From: Nakamurella aerolata
Lineage (GTDB): Bacteria > Actinomycetota > Actinomycetes > Mycobacteriales > Nakamurellaceae
Direction of reading: 5' to 3'
Assembly (NCBI RefSeq): GCF_013002705.1
Contig: NZ_JABEND010000007.1
Coordinates: 146,575 to 210,574 of the forward strand
DNA length: 64,000 nucleotides
Shown in pieces: positions 58,601 through 64,000 of this stretch. The notes beneath the pieces are model-generated. The model saw only the letters and a program-made list of their open reading frames with translations. It was not told the origin of the DNA and did not search any database. The stretch's first letter is position 1. Each line of letters opens with the position of its first letter. The translations under genes were made by a program, and so were the position numbers.

Positions 58601-60046
58601 CTGCCGGCCGAATCGATGCTGATCGCTGGACCACCGGGCAGCGGCCGGACCTCTGCGTTGCGCCGGTGGCTGCGCGGTGCGGAGCTGGACGGCGCGGTGT
58701 TGCTGGCGATCGGATCCGACGCCGGCTGGCACCGGCTGGGCGCTGCGGGACGGCTGACCAGCTTGTTGAACGACAACGCGCCGCGGCTGGTGCTTCGGCT
58801 GCTGGAGCGGCTCACCGGAGAGCTGGACAGCCGAGTGAGCGCGGGTTCCGGAAGCTGCCTTGCGCCGGTGGCCATGGTGGTCGACGACTGGGAACCGTTG
58901 GCCGGGGCGCTGGATGCGGTCGACTTCGGTTCGTGGAGCACCAGGCTGGCCGAGATCGCCGGGCGTGGCCCGGCAGTCGGGATTCGGGTGGCCATCGCCG
59001 GTGGACAGCGGCTGCTGCATCATCGGATCGCAGCCGCGATGGGGGTCACCGTCACTCTCGGCACCAGCTCACCCACCGGTGAGCTCCGTCCCTCCGGAGT
59101 CGTCGGGCGGGGTCGGCTGATCGGCGCCGGAGGCGGAGCGGTGCAGTTTGCTGAGCCACCACCGGCGGCGGAACCGCCGGCGAGTGCGGAACCACGGACG
59201 GTTGCGGAAGCACGGACGGTTGCGGAAGCAGGGACGGTTGCGGAACCGCCGAGGGCCGCGGGCACAGCACCGGGCGGACCCGACGCTGCAGCAGCGCTGG
59301 TCGCGAAAAACCTGCTGCGCCAACGGTTGACGGTTCGCCAACTACCGACGACGGTGCCGACCCTCAGCTCGGGCGAACCATCCGGCGCCGTGGTGCCCAT
59401 CGGGTTGGGTGGCGATCGCGCCGAGCCGATGGGATTCGATCTGTCCGGGGCCGGCGGCGGATTGCTGATCGCGGGTCCGCGCCGCAGCGGCGTCAGCACT
59501 GCCATCGCCCACCTGCTCACCGGGGCAGCCGCGGCTGGGCTGACCGCCGCCAGGGTGCTGGTGGGTCCTGGCCGGCCGGGACGACTGCCAGGGGTGCTGG
59601 ATATCAGCCGGCGCGCGGACGCGGATGCAATGTCGGCCGCAGCGCAAGCGGACGACGGCGAGTTGTTGTCATTCCTCGCCGCGCACGAGGGGCCGCTGCT
59701 GCTCGCCGCCGACGACGCCGAGCGGCTGACCGACACCGCCGTCGGCGAGCTGCTGTGCCGATTCCTGGCGGCCGCCGGCCGACAACAGTTCCTGCTTCTC
59801 GGGGCCCGTCTGGACGAGGCGGGTCGCACCCATCGCGGCCCGGTCGCCGCCGTCGCCGGGTTCCGCACCGGTGTGCTGCTGGGCGCCGACAGCTACGACG
59901 GAGCGGTGCTCGGCACCCAGCTTCCGCGACGGTCGGGGCCGGCCCGCATCGGCCACGGCCATCTGGTGATCGACGGTGTGCCGCAAGAGATTCAGCTGGC
60001 TCGCACCATCCGTCGCCCCCGCGACCTGCTCACGGTGCCGAGCTGA
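55628..60046 (+). CDS. FHA-domain FtsK/SpoIIIE-type ATPase (EssC/EccC-like), orphan
   Basis: A 1472-residue membrane ATPase with the layout of type VII secretion motors (EssC). An FHA domain (about 95-160) has TIGRSPRCDLTIADQQLSAR then RDLGSTNGIAL. Four EHRAEHSQ-type repeats (24-bp DNA units) follow. Two membrane helices (about 280-320) contain AALATAAVGVAIAVLTQLWF. The first FtsK ATPase has Walker A LLAGTTGAGKSELLQTLIGS, Walker B LALLLVDYKGG and VIVVDEFATLAAELPEFLTG. The second (AGPPGSGRTSALRRWL) and third (AGPRRSGVSTAIAHLL) P-loops are degenerate, as in EssC D2 and D3. An Ala/Glu/Pro linker with three 18-bp repeats lies between them. No WXG100, EssB or EccB/D partners are in the window. The substrate is unknown. 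Confidence 0.87.
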   Translation: MGESLAEFEMAVGIRADDAGGPRQLLLRLQHPLPWAAVRPELCRAAGLPDDSVLYHGAVAVDAHAMVGLPPLLSGVELSTAPRLNASAVASPVVLDCVAGPDAGGSVGVPAGGAVTIGRSPRCDLTIADQQLSARHAELRLGEAGSWWRDLGSTNGIALMGGTGEEHRAEHSQEHRAEHSQEHGAEHSQEHGAERPQEQGPGAVAADGGRVPAALGVPLLVGGSVVRTDLTADRRLLRHPDGAGRWVLALPAAGGNRFEVRLPDDPGPPPERPRQPIPLFAALATAAVGVAIAVLTQLWFFLLMAALGPATMLASAIGDRVSGRRPHRTELADHRAAASAFRAAVLAARQADSADAWEQFADPPRLLRRARSGAVGLWAQTAAGGNPTVVGMSVGSRPLRCPSAAAPQVPGVPLPVAIPPSGVLGVVGRRAGMRWLLAQLVGLRCPDDRPLRVLSGRSDLAPLADLPHCRDGNRIGEIAGTVDDFLTAVRRALADGYATRADPPRSPEGFAGHGTGPAHGAGSSVVAVIDDVQRYREHRGLRRLLSAPGERLLVVALAADAAALPSSCTAVLDLDAMPGEPIGVSPDYLAALCSALAPLAATGTRASATSGAGGSTLPAEVAVRPVPADELKRRWAAATDPIAELGVTADGPLRVNLRTDGPHLLLAGTTGAGKSELLQTLIGSLAAGLPPDRLALLLVDYKGGAAFAQSAKLPHCCGVLTDLDAELAPRALSSLRAELRRREKVLAQWGISDLSVPQGALGAASRSGATARPAPRASATAGTADPITAASAFGPAVDPELPNLPPRLVIVVDEFATLAAELPEFLTGLVDIAQRGRSLGLHLVLATQRPAGVVTPAMLANIALRICLRVTDPADSTDMLGHPAAAGIPAELPGRGYLRGAGSRMTAFQAARLTTPSAPDLLVWQRGRPAPVPDGASALTGLLAAADRAAAGLRRPAPPWLPPLPRRLTLGDSRQLGLLDLPDQQSQLGWQLPAESMLIAGPPGSGRTSALRRWLRGAELDGAVLLAIGSDAGWHRLGAAGRLTSLLNDNAPRLVLRLLERLTGELDSRVSAGSGSCLAPVAMVVDDWEPLAGALDAVDFGSWSTRLAEIAGRGPAVGIRVAIAGGQRLLHHRIAAAMGVTVTLGTSSPTGELRPSGVVGRGRLIGAGGGAVQFAEPPPAAEPPASAEPRTVAEARTVAEAGTVAEPPRAAGTAPGGPDAAAALVAKNLLRQRLTVRQLPTTVPTLSSGEPSGAVVPIGLGGDRAEPMGFDLSGAGGGLLIAGPRRSGVSTAIAHLLTGAAAAGLTAARVLVGPGRPGRLPGVLDISRRADADAMSAAAQADDGELLSFLAAHEGPLLLAADDAERLTDTAVGELLCRFLAAAGRQQFLLLGARLDEAGRTHRGPVAAVAGFRTGVLLGADSYDGAVLGTQLPRRSGPARIGHGHLVIDGVPQEIQLARTIRRPRDLLTVPS
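56123..56218. repeat. Coding tandem array, 4 x 24 bp, after the FHA domain
   Basis: Four 24-bp units of the type GAGCACCGTGCGGAGCACTC encode the EHRAEHSQ / EHGAEHSQ octapeptide repeat. Units 1 and 2 are identical, and so mostly are 3 and 4 (CGG to GGT change). This suggests recent duplication. Confidence 0.92.
59191..59244. repeat. Coding tandem array, 3 x 18 bp, in the FtsK D2-D3 linker
   Basis: Three units of the form AGCACGGACGGTTGCGGA encode ARTVAE-type hexapeptides in the linker between the second and third ATPase domains. Confidence 0.85.
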
Positions 60047-60396
60047 GCCCAGCCGAAGGCTGTCGCGGCCGCGTGGCGTGACGGTTCCGAGCTCGGCTCG
60101 GCCGAAGGCTGTCACGGCCACGCGATGTGCTGGCGGTAGCGAGCTGGGCCGAACTGCCGGCCACCGCCGAGGAGGGGGCACCTGGTGCTGCGGTGGGTCG
60201 ACACTTGTTGCTGCGGCCGGTCGGACATCGAGCCGCGCGTCCTCATCGGATGCCAGGCCGCGCGTCTTTATCCAATGCCGGGCCGGCGCGTGCAGCCGCC
60301 AGACAATAGCCGCAGAACAAGCACGGGCAGCACCAGCGCCTCCGATCGGACAGCGGTGCCCGGTGCCACCGCGCCGGCGGTCCACCCGTGCGCTTA

Positions 60397-60438
60397 CGTG
60401 GAAGATCGTGCCCCAAAGTCGGTGCACGATCTTCCACG
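60397..60438. repeat. Inverted repeat, copy A of the GGAAGATCGTG family
   Basis: CGTGGAAGATCGTGC and GCACGATCTTCCACG are perfect 15-bp arms around a 12-base loop (60412-60423). Related copies lie at 63422-63465 and 63739-63780. No T-tract follows. Confidence 0.9.
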
Positions 60439-61075
60439 CTGTGACGGCGCCCGTCCCAGCAGCGGCACGAAGCCCGCCCCAACAACACCCTGCGCACCCG
60501 CGAAGCGCTGGGCCGCGTCCGATGTCCGTAGACCGTGACCCGTACACCGTGATCCATAGACCCGGAACCGCCGACCGCGACCCATAGAGCGGGAACCGTC
60601 GACCGTCACCCGTGGGCCGGCACTTGCGGCGGTGACCCATGTGCGGTGACTCGTAGGCCGTTACCCGCCGCCAAGTGGCGCGTCCGTGCGCATTGGTTGC
60701 CACCGGACCGTCCCGGCCAGCTCAAGGGGACTTGACCCTTGCGCACTCGACGGCCTTTCGGGTGCGGGCACCAAGATGACGCGCTGCCCAGGCATGGGGC
60801 GCGCCGCTCGTACCGCTTCGGCTCAGCGCCCGGTGACACCGTCTGTCGCGGACACCCGGTGCGGGTGGCCGGGCGCAACGCCGAGCCGTTGGTTTCTGCG
60901 CAGGTCAGTGACCTGCCGGTTGTGTACAAGTCCGGCGTCGAGGGGTTGACGGCCCCCACACTGTCTGTTGTTGTCAGGATCTGCTGCTTCCAGGCGCTCC
61001 CCTGCTTCGGGGAGTGTCCGGGCAGGTCGGTCGGTCGGAACGGGGTTCGCAGTGCTACCACCACACACCATCAGG

Positions 61076-61135
61076 GGCACACGCATCACAGGCGCACGCA
61101 TCAAGGGCGCAGGCACCAAGGGCGCAGGCGTCGGG
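61076..61135. repeat. Tandem array, 4 x 15 bp, directly upstream of the lipoprotein start
   Basis: Four 15-bp units of the GGCGCACGCATCAAG / GGCGCAGGCACCAAG type end exactly at GTG 61136. Translated in the gene's frame they would read as Gly/Lys/Ala repeats, so they may be leader or N-terminal coding sequence. Confidence 0.8.
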
Positions 61136-62095
61136 GTGGTCGGTCTCAGAGGTTCGCGCGGCAGGGGTGTCGGTGACGGTCGCGGCGGGCGGCCCCGCCG
61201 CCGGGCGGCCGTGGTCGGCGCGGTCGTCGTGTTGTCCCTCGCCGCCGGCTGCACTTCCAACTCGCCAAGCGCCAACACCACACCGACGTTCGCCACCATG
61301 AGCTCCGGACTCGGCGGAGGCATCCCCGGCCCCGGCCTGTCCGCCGACCCCACCGATCACAGCAACAATCCCCCCGCAGGCAATCCTCCAGCCGCATCCG
61401 ATTCGGCGCCCGGCTCGATAGCCGAATCCAGCAGCACGCGTTCGACCGGAACCCCACTCTCACCCAGCCGACCCGGCACCGGCTCTGGGTCCGGTTCTGG
61501 TTCTGGTTCTGGTTCTGGTTCCAGCAGCGCCCCATCGACCGGAACAGGCACCGGCCCGACCGCAGGAACGACCACCGGGCCAGCGAGCACCTCAAGCACG
61601 GCCAAGCTGTCGGACGTCCAGACCACCGGGCCGGGCGGTGAGAAGGTCACCCTGGTAGCACCCGAGGAGCCGATCTCCGACACCGAAGCGAAAAACCGCC
61701 GCGAAATCGAAACCGCCTGGCTGAACACCTGGCACCTGTACGAGACATTTCATAAGCTGCCCCGCTCCGAGCTTCGCAAACGTTTTTCGGAGTACACAAC
61801 CGGCAAGGGCCTGGAGTACTACGTGACTGGCGTCGAGGCGTCGCTGAAGGCGGGCCTGGTGAGCAGTGGTTCTGCCAGTCATAGGTTGGTTTGGAGCGCG
61901 CCCGTTCGCGACAATGTGGATACCTCCTTTATCGACTGCGTTAACACGAAGAACTTTGGTTACATCGATACAAGGGCGAATCAGACGAATATAGGCACAC
62001 CTGACTCGTATGTTGTTCGCGTCTACGCGCACAAAGAGGCTGGCAAGTGGAAGGTCAGTGGAATCGCTGATGACAACATCTCGTGCGACAAGTAG
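61136..62095 (+). CDS. Putative lipoprotein with low-complexity linker and NTF2-like C-terminus
   Basis: A 319-residue exported protein. The basic start and hydrophobic stretch RRRAAVVGAVVVLSLAAGCT give a lipobox (LAAGC). Residues about 40-165 are a Ser/Thr/Pro/Gly linker containing a GSGSGS run encoded by GGTTCT repeats near 61490-61530. The folded C-terminus (about 190-319) starts EIETAWLNTWHLYETFHKLP and ends VVRVYAHKEAGKWKVSGIAD, suggesting an NTF2-like fold. I do not recognise a named family. From about 61730 the codons become clearly less GC-rich than in any neighbour. The GTG start is tentative. It overlaps the next gene by 26 bp. Confidence 0.7.
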   Translation: MVGLRGSRGRGVGDGRGGRPRRRAAVVGAVVVLSLAAGCTSNSPSANTTPTFATMSSGLGGGIPGPGLSADPTDHSNNPPAGNPPAASDSAPGSIAESSSTRSTGTPLSPSRPGTGSGSGSGSGSGSGSSSAPSTGTGTGPTAGTTTGPASTSSTAKLSDVQTTGPGGEKVTLVAPEEPISDTEAKNRREIETAWLNTWHLYETFHKLPRSELRKRFSEYTTGKGLEYYVTGVEASLKAGLVSSGSASHRLVWSAPVRDNVDTSFIDCVNTKNFGYIDTRANQTNIGTPDSYVVRVYAHKEAGKWKVSGIADDNISCDK

Positions 62096-63257
62096 ACCCG
62101 CTTTGCTCATCGGTGCCGTACTGGCCGCTGTCCTGCTACTGCCGCCAGAGGTGTCGGCAGTACCCGCGCCGCCCGCCGAGGGCGATGATGTCAAGAAGTC
62201 CGTATCCGAAAAACCTGGCCCCTTCGGAGCCCCTGCCGTACAAATTCAGATCGAACACCTAAAGATCAACGCACCTGCGGGGCGACAGTATCTGTCTCTG
62301 CCAGGCGACGGTTCAGACGGCAGCGATACTGCTGCGGCCGACAGCGCATCGAGTAACAATGTACCTGCGGGCTCTGAACCTTCGGCAGGAGCAGCGCAAG
62401 ATGCGGAACAGGGTTCAGAAGACTCCACGACCTCATCAACTGACGAGTGCCAGTTGGACTATGTGCAAACCGGACCCAATGTCGACCTCTCGAAGTATCG
62501 CGTGGAAGGGAAAGCTGGAAAAGGCGATGTCTTTCGACTCGACTGCAAGGTTGCGTTGACGTTCGACACCAACAAACTAGTCGACTGGCAGACGGCGGGT
62601 TACACGTTTCTGCCGTATGCCGAGCCGGTGGCGCCGGGTCAGCCGGCGCGGCGTGCGCCCGCCCCACCACCACCGCCACCGCCGCCGCCGGATCCGCGGG
62701 TGTTGGCGTATCAGTTGTTCAAGGATCTGCAGCAGCAAGTGCCGCAGCAGCAGATCAGTATCGGGCCGATGAAGTGGGACGAGATCATCGTGAAGGTCCC
62801 GCAGTGGTTGTCGGTGAACGACCCCGGTGCCCAGACCGCCTCGCTGACCTTCCGCGGGGTGAGCGTCACGATGACCACCCGGCTGGAATCGGTGGACTGG
62901 ACCATGGGCGAACCCAAGGGCGACCCGGACCAGGGCGCCACCGACCCGGCGACCGTTTCCTGTGACGGGCCGGGCGAGCCGGCCCCGCCGATCGCGACAC
63001 TGCCCGAGGATGCGAAAACCTGGGCTCCGCCGTGTGGGTACACCTTCCGGTGGCGGTCCATCCCGGAACGCACCGGCGGGTCGGGGACCTGGCCGGTGCG
63101 GGCACTGGTGCACTGGAACGCGCACTGGGAGGCGAACACCGGTGATCAAGGGGATATCCCGTTGCAGCGCACCGCCCAGACCGCGGTCAAGACATGGGAA
63201 CTGCGGGTACAACTGGTCAACGACCCGAACTACAACCAGCCACCACCCACCCGCTGA
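62070..63257 (+). CDS. Exported protein with poly-proline hinge, unknown function
   Basis: A 395-residue secreted protein. The signal peptide is about residues 1-31 (ALLIGAVLAAVLLLPPEVSA). The N-domain (about 32-180) is acidic and Ser-rich with DECQLDYVQTGPNVDLSKYR and is encoded by lower-GC DNA. Nine consecutive prolines (about 208-216) lead to a high-GC C-domain: LAYQLFKDLQQQVPQQQISI, WDEIIVKVPQWLSVNDPGAQ, SVTMTTRLESVDWTMGEPKG and APPCGYTFRWRSIPERTGGS. I recall similar Pro-hinge secreted proteins in other actinobacteria but can assign no function. ATG 62070 overlaps the lipoprotein gene, so the two are probably co-expressed. Confidence 0.75.
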   Translation: MTTSRATSRPALLIGAVLAAVLLLPPEVSAVPAPPAEGDDVKKSVSEKPGPFGAPAVQIQIEHLKINAPAGRQYLSLPGDGSDGSDTAAADSASSNNVPAGSEPSAGAAQDAEQGSEDSTTSSTDECQLDYVQTGPNVDLSKYRVEGKAGKGDVFRLDCKVALTFDTNKLVDWQTAGYTFLPYAEPVAPGQPARRAPAPPPPPPPPPDPRVLAYQLFKDLQQQVPQQQISIGPMKWDEIIVKVPQWLSVNDPGAQTASLTFRGVSVTMTTRLESVDWTMGEPKGDPDQGATDPATVSCDGPGEPAPPIATLPEDAKTWAPPCGYTFRWRSIPERTGGSGTWPVRALVHWNAHWEANTGDQGDIPLQRTAQTAVKTWELRVQLVNDPNYNQPPPTR

Positions 63258-63276
63258 CCCGGCGGCGTCTGCGGTG

Positions 63277-63294
63277 GCGCTTCCGCGGAAGCGC
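63277..63294. repeat. 18-bp palindrome GCGCTTCCGCGGAAGCGC, copy 1 of 5
   Basis: This perfect palindrome lies just after the exported-protein gene. Identical copies are at 63536-63553, 63623-63640, 63877-63894 and 63964-63981. Two further half-matching forms (near 63398 and 63732) adjoin the longer inverted repeats. Confidence 0.92.
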
Positions 63295-63421
63295 AGCGAT
63301 GTTCAGCGGGAGCGCGTCGGCAGGCGAGGCACATGAAGTTCCGCTGGCGCTTCGTCCGCGGAGTGGGCGGCCACGGCTGACAGGTGTTTGCGGCTGCGGC
63401 GCTTCCGCGAAGCAGGCGTCT

Positions 63422-63465
63422 GCGCGGAAGATTGACCACCGACTACGGGACACGATCTTCCGCGC
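63422..63465. repeat. Inverted repeat, copy B of the GGAAGATCGTG family
   Basis: GCGCGGAAGATTG and CGATCTTCCGCGC are 13-bp arms with one mismatch, around 18 bases. It falls within unit 1 of the tandem repeat. Confidence 0.85.
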
Positions 63466-63738
63466 TGAGACACGGCGCGGTCGCTTCGCAGCGCAGCCGG
63501 TTGGATAGGTCGTCCGAGGGGTCGAGTGCGCAGGTGCGCTTCCGCGGAAGCGCGGGCGGAGCGCCCGGCCGACCCAGGCGGGCGAAGCCCCGCCGCACTT
63601 CGTCCGCGAAGGCGGGCGCGAAGCGCTTCCGCGGAAGCGCGGGCGGTGTGCTCGGGGCGAGGCACATGAAGTTCCGCTGGCGCTTCGCCTGCAGAATGGG
63701 CGCCAACGGCTGTCAGGTCCCGGCGGCTGCGGCGCTTC

Positions 63739-63780
63739 CGCGGAAGATCGTGCACCGGCTACGGGACACGATCTTCCGCG
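63739..63780. repeat. Inverted repeat, copy C of the GGAAGATCGTG family
   Basis: CGCGGAAGATCGTG and CACGATCTTCCGCG are perfect 14-bp arms around the 14-base loop 63753-63766. It falls within unit 2 of the tandem repeat. Confidence 0.9.
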
Positions 63781-64000
63781 CTCAGACACGGCGCGGCCGC
63801 TTCGCAGCGCAGCCGGTTGGATAGCAGCGCAGCCGGTTGGATAGAGGTACCCGCCCGAGGGGCATCGAGTGTGCAGGCGCTTCCGCGGAAGCGCGGGCGG
63901 AGCGCCCGGCCGACCCAGGCGGGCGAAGCCCCGCCGCACTTCGTCCGCGAAGGCGGGCGCGAAGCGCTTCCGCGGAAGCGCGGGCGGTGTGCTCGGGGCG

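Larger units (their letters stand above)
60047..61135. other. About 1.1 kb of non-coding, repeat-rich DNA after the FHA-FtsK gene
   Basis: No gene is supported. From 60020 to about 60140 the last 17 codons of the ATPase gene are tandemly duplicated in diverged form (roughly 49-bp units). At 60228-60300 about 28-bp units around CCGCGCGTC recur. A 42-bp inverted repeat lies at 60397-60438. From 60521 to 60668 imperfect repeats of ACCGTGACCCGTAGA type run on. Four 15-bp repeats at 61076-61135 abut the next gene's start. Confidence 0.7.
63258..64000. repeat. Palindrome-rich tandem repeat, about 335-340 bp units, at least two copies, open at the edge
   Basis: Unit 1 begins GAGGCACATGAAGTTCCGCT at 63326 and unit 2 at 63659. 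The segment 63536-63659 recurs without change at 63877-64000 (124 bp, offset 341), so the array runs to the window end and a third unit could start next. Each unit has in order a GAAGTTCCGC motif, a GGAAGATCGTG inverted repeat, CAGCGCAGCCGGTTGGATAG (doubled in unit 2 at 63804-63843) and two copies of the 18-bp palindrome GCGCTTCCGCGGAAGCGC. Open frames across it are by-products of GC content. Confidence 0.88.

Noticed and set aside
55628..60046. Annotation as the chromosome translocase FtsK
   Set aside because: The FHA domain, two rather than four membrane helices, three ATPase-like domains and lack of a gamma domain point to the EssC/EccC group.
63217..63939. Minus-strand frame of 240 codons across the terminal repeats
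   Set aside because: It simply translates the 340-bp repeat (ASGTSCAS and FRGSA recur). The unit length is not kept in frame between copies and no start signal is present.
63258..64000. Possible CRISPR array
   Set aside because: Repeats are long, palindromic and nearly identical throughout, with no unique spacers of constant size and no cas genes.

Overview
The window is high-GC actinobacterial chromosome. Four things support this: GC-rich codon use throughout, a WhiB1-type four-cysteine protein, a SigR/RsrA (SigH/RshA) redox sigma pair, and a fused Kgd-type 2-oxoglutarate decarboxylase. The block from a phosphoglycerate-mutase-like phosphatase through a lipid kinase, whiB1, a PdtaS-like kinase, a TB7.3-like biotinyl protein, rsrA-sigR, an SRAP protein, aroA and rsgA follows, from memory, the gene order of the Mycobacterium tuberculosis Rv3214-Rv3228 region, with insertions. 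Many intergenic gaps carry short tandem repeats. A Nakamurella-like or other Frankineae-type genome would fit, but the sequence alone does not prove the genus.

Layout. 1-1.9 kb: electron transfer flavoprotein etfBA (etfA runs off the edge), preceded by a TetR-type dyad. 1.9-6.5 kb: ABC exporter plus NarL-type two-component system, with a 30-bp dyad upstream. 6.6-9.6 kb: PLP sulfur-amino-acid enzyme and a CrtI/PYROXD2-like FAD oxidoreductase. 10-14.2 kb: kgd with a strong terminator. 14.5-18.8 kb: secreted S53 peptidase with Kelch and carboxypeptidase-regulatory-like modules. 18.9-26.6 kb: GH43 and GH92 glycosidases divergent from a LacI regulator. 26.7-35.1 kb: histidine utilisation operon hutH-hutU-M20-hutF-hutI, divergent from an IclR regulator with a perfect 18-bp operator. 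35.3-40.1 kb: APH-like kinase, histidine phosphatase, SMR/TetR/DUF5360 efflux module, membrane protein and lipid kinase. 40.9-46.0 kb: whiB1, PdtaS-like kinase, biotinyl protein, ribosomal protein bL37 (24 codons), membrane protein, rsrA and sigR with a good SigR-type autoregulatory promoter. 46.2-50.0 kb: OpuC/ProU-type osmoprotectant importer. 50.2-55.5 kb: YbaK, GlxA/AraC regulator, SRAP, aroA, rsgA.

55.5-64 kb is the most unusual part. A cluster of DnaA-box-like sites precedes an orphan FHA-FtsK/SpoIIIE ATPase resembling EssC of type VII secretion. After it come about 1.1 kb of degenerate repeats, two overlapping exported proteins of unknown function whose coding sequence contains a markedly lower-GC patch, and then at least two copies of a roughly 335-340 bp palindrome-rich tandem repeat that continues past the window edge. 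A GGAAGATCGTG inverted-repeat family flanks this exported-protein pair on both sides.

Functional picture: most genes serve central or amino-acid metabolism (Etf, Kgd, Hut, AroA, sulfur amino acids), extracellular polymer degradation (S53, GH92, GH43), envelope and osmotic stress (ABC exporter/TCS, OpuC) and redox or nitric-oxide-type stress regulation (WhiB1, SigR). The 55-64 kb end looks like a lineage-specific, possibly secretion-linked variable locus. That last reading is inference.
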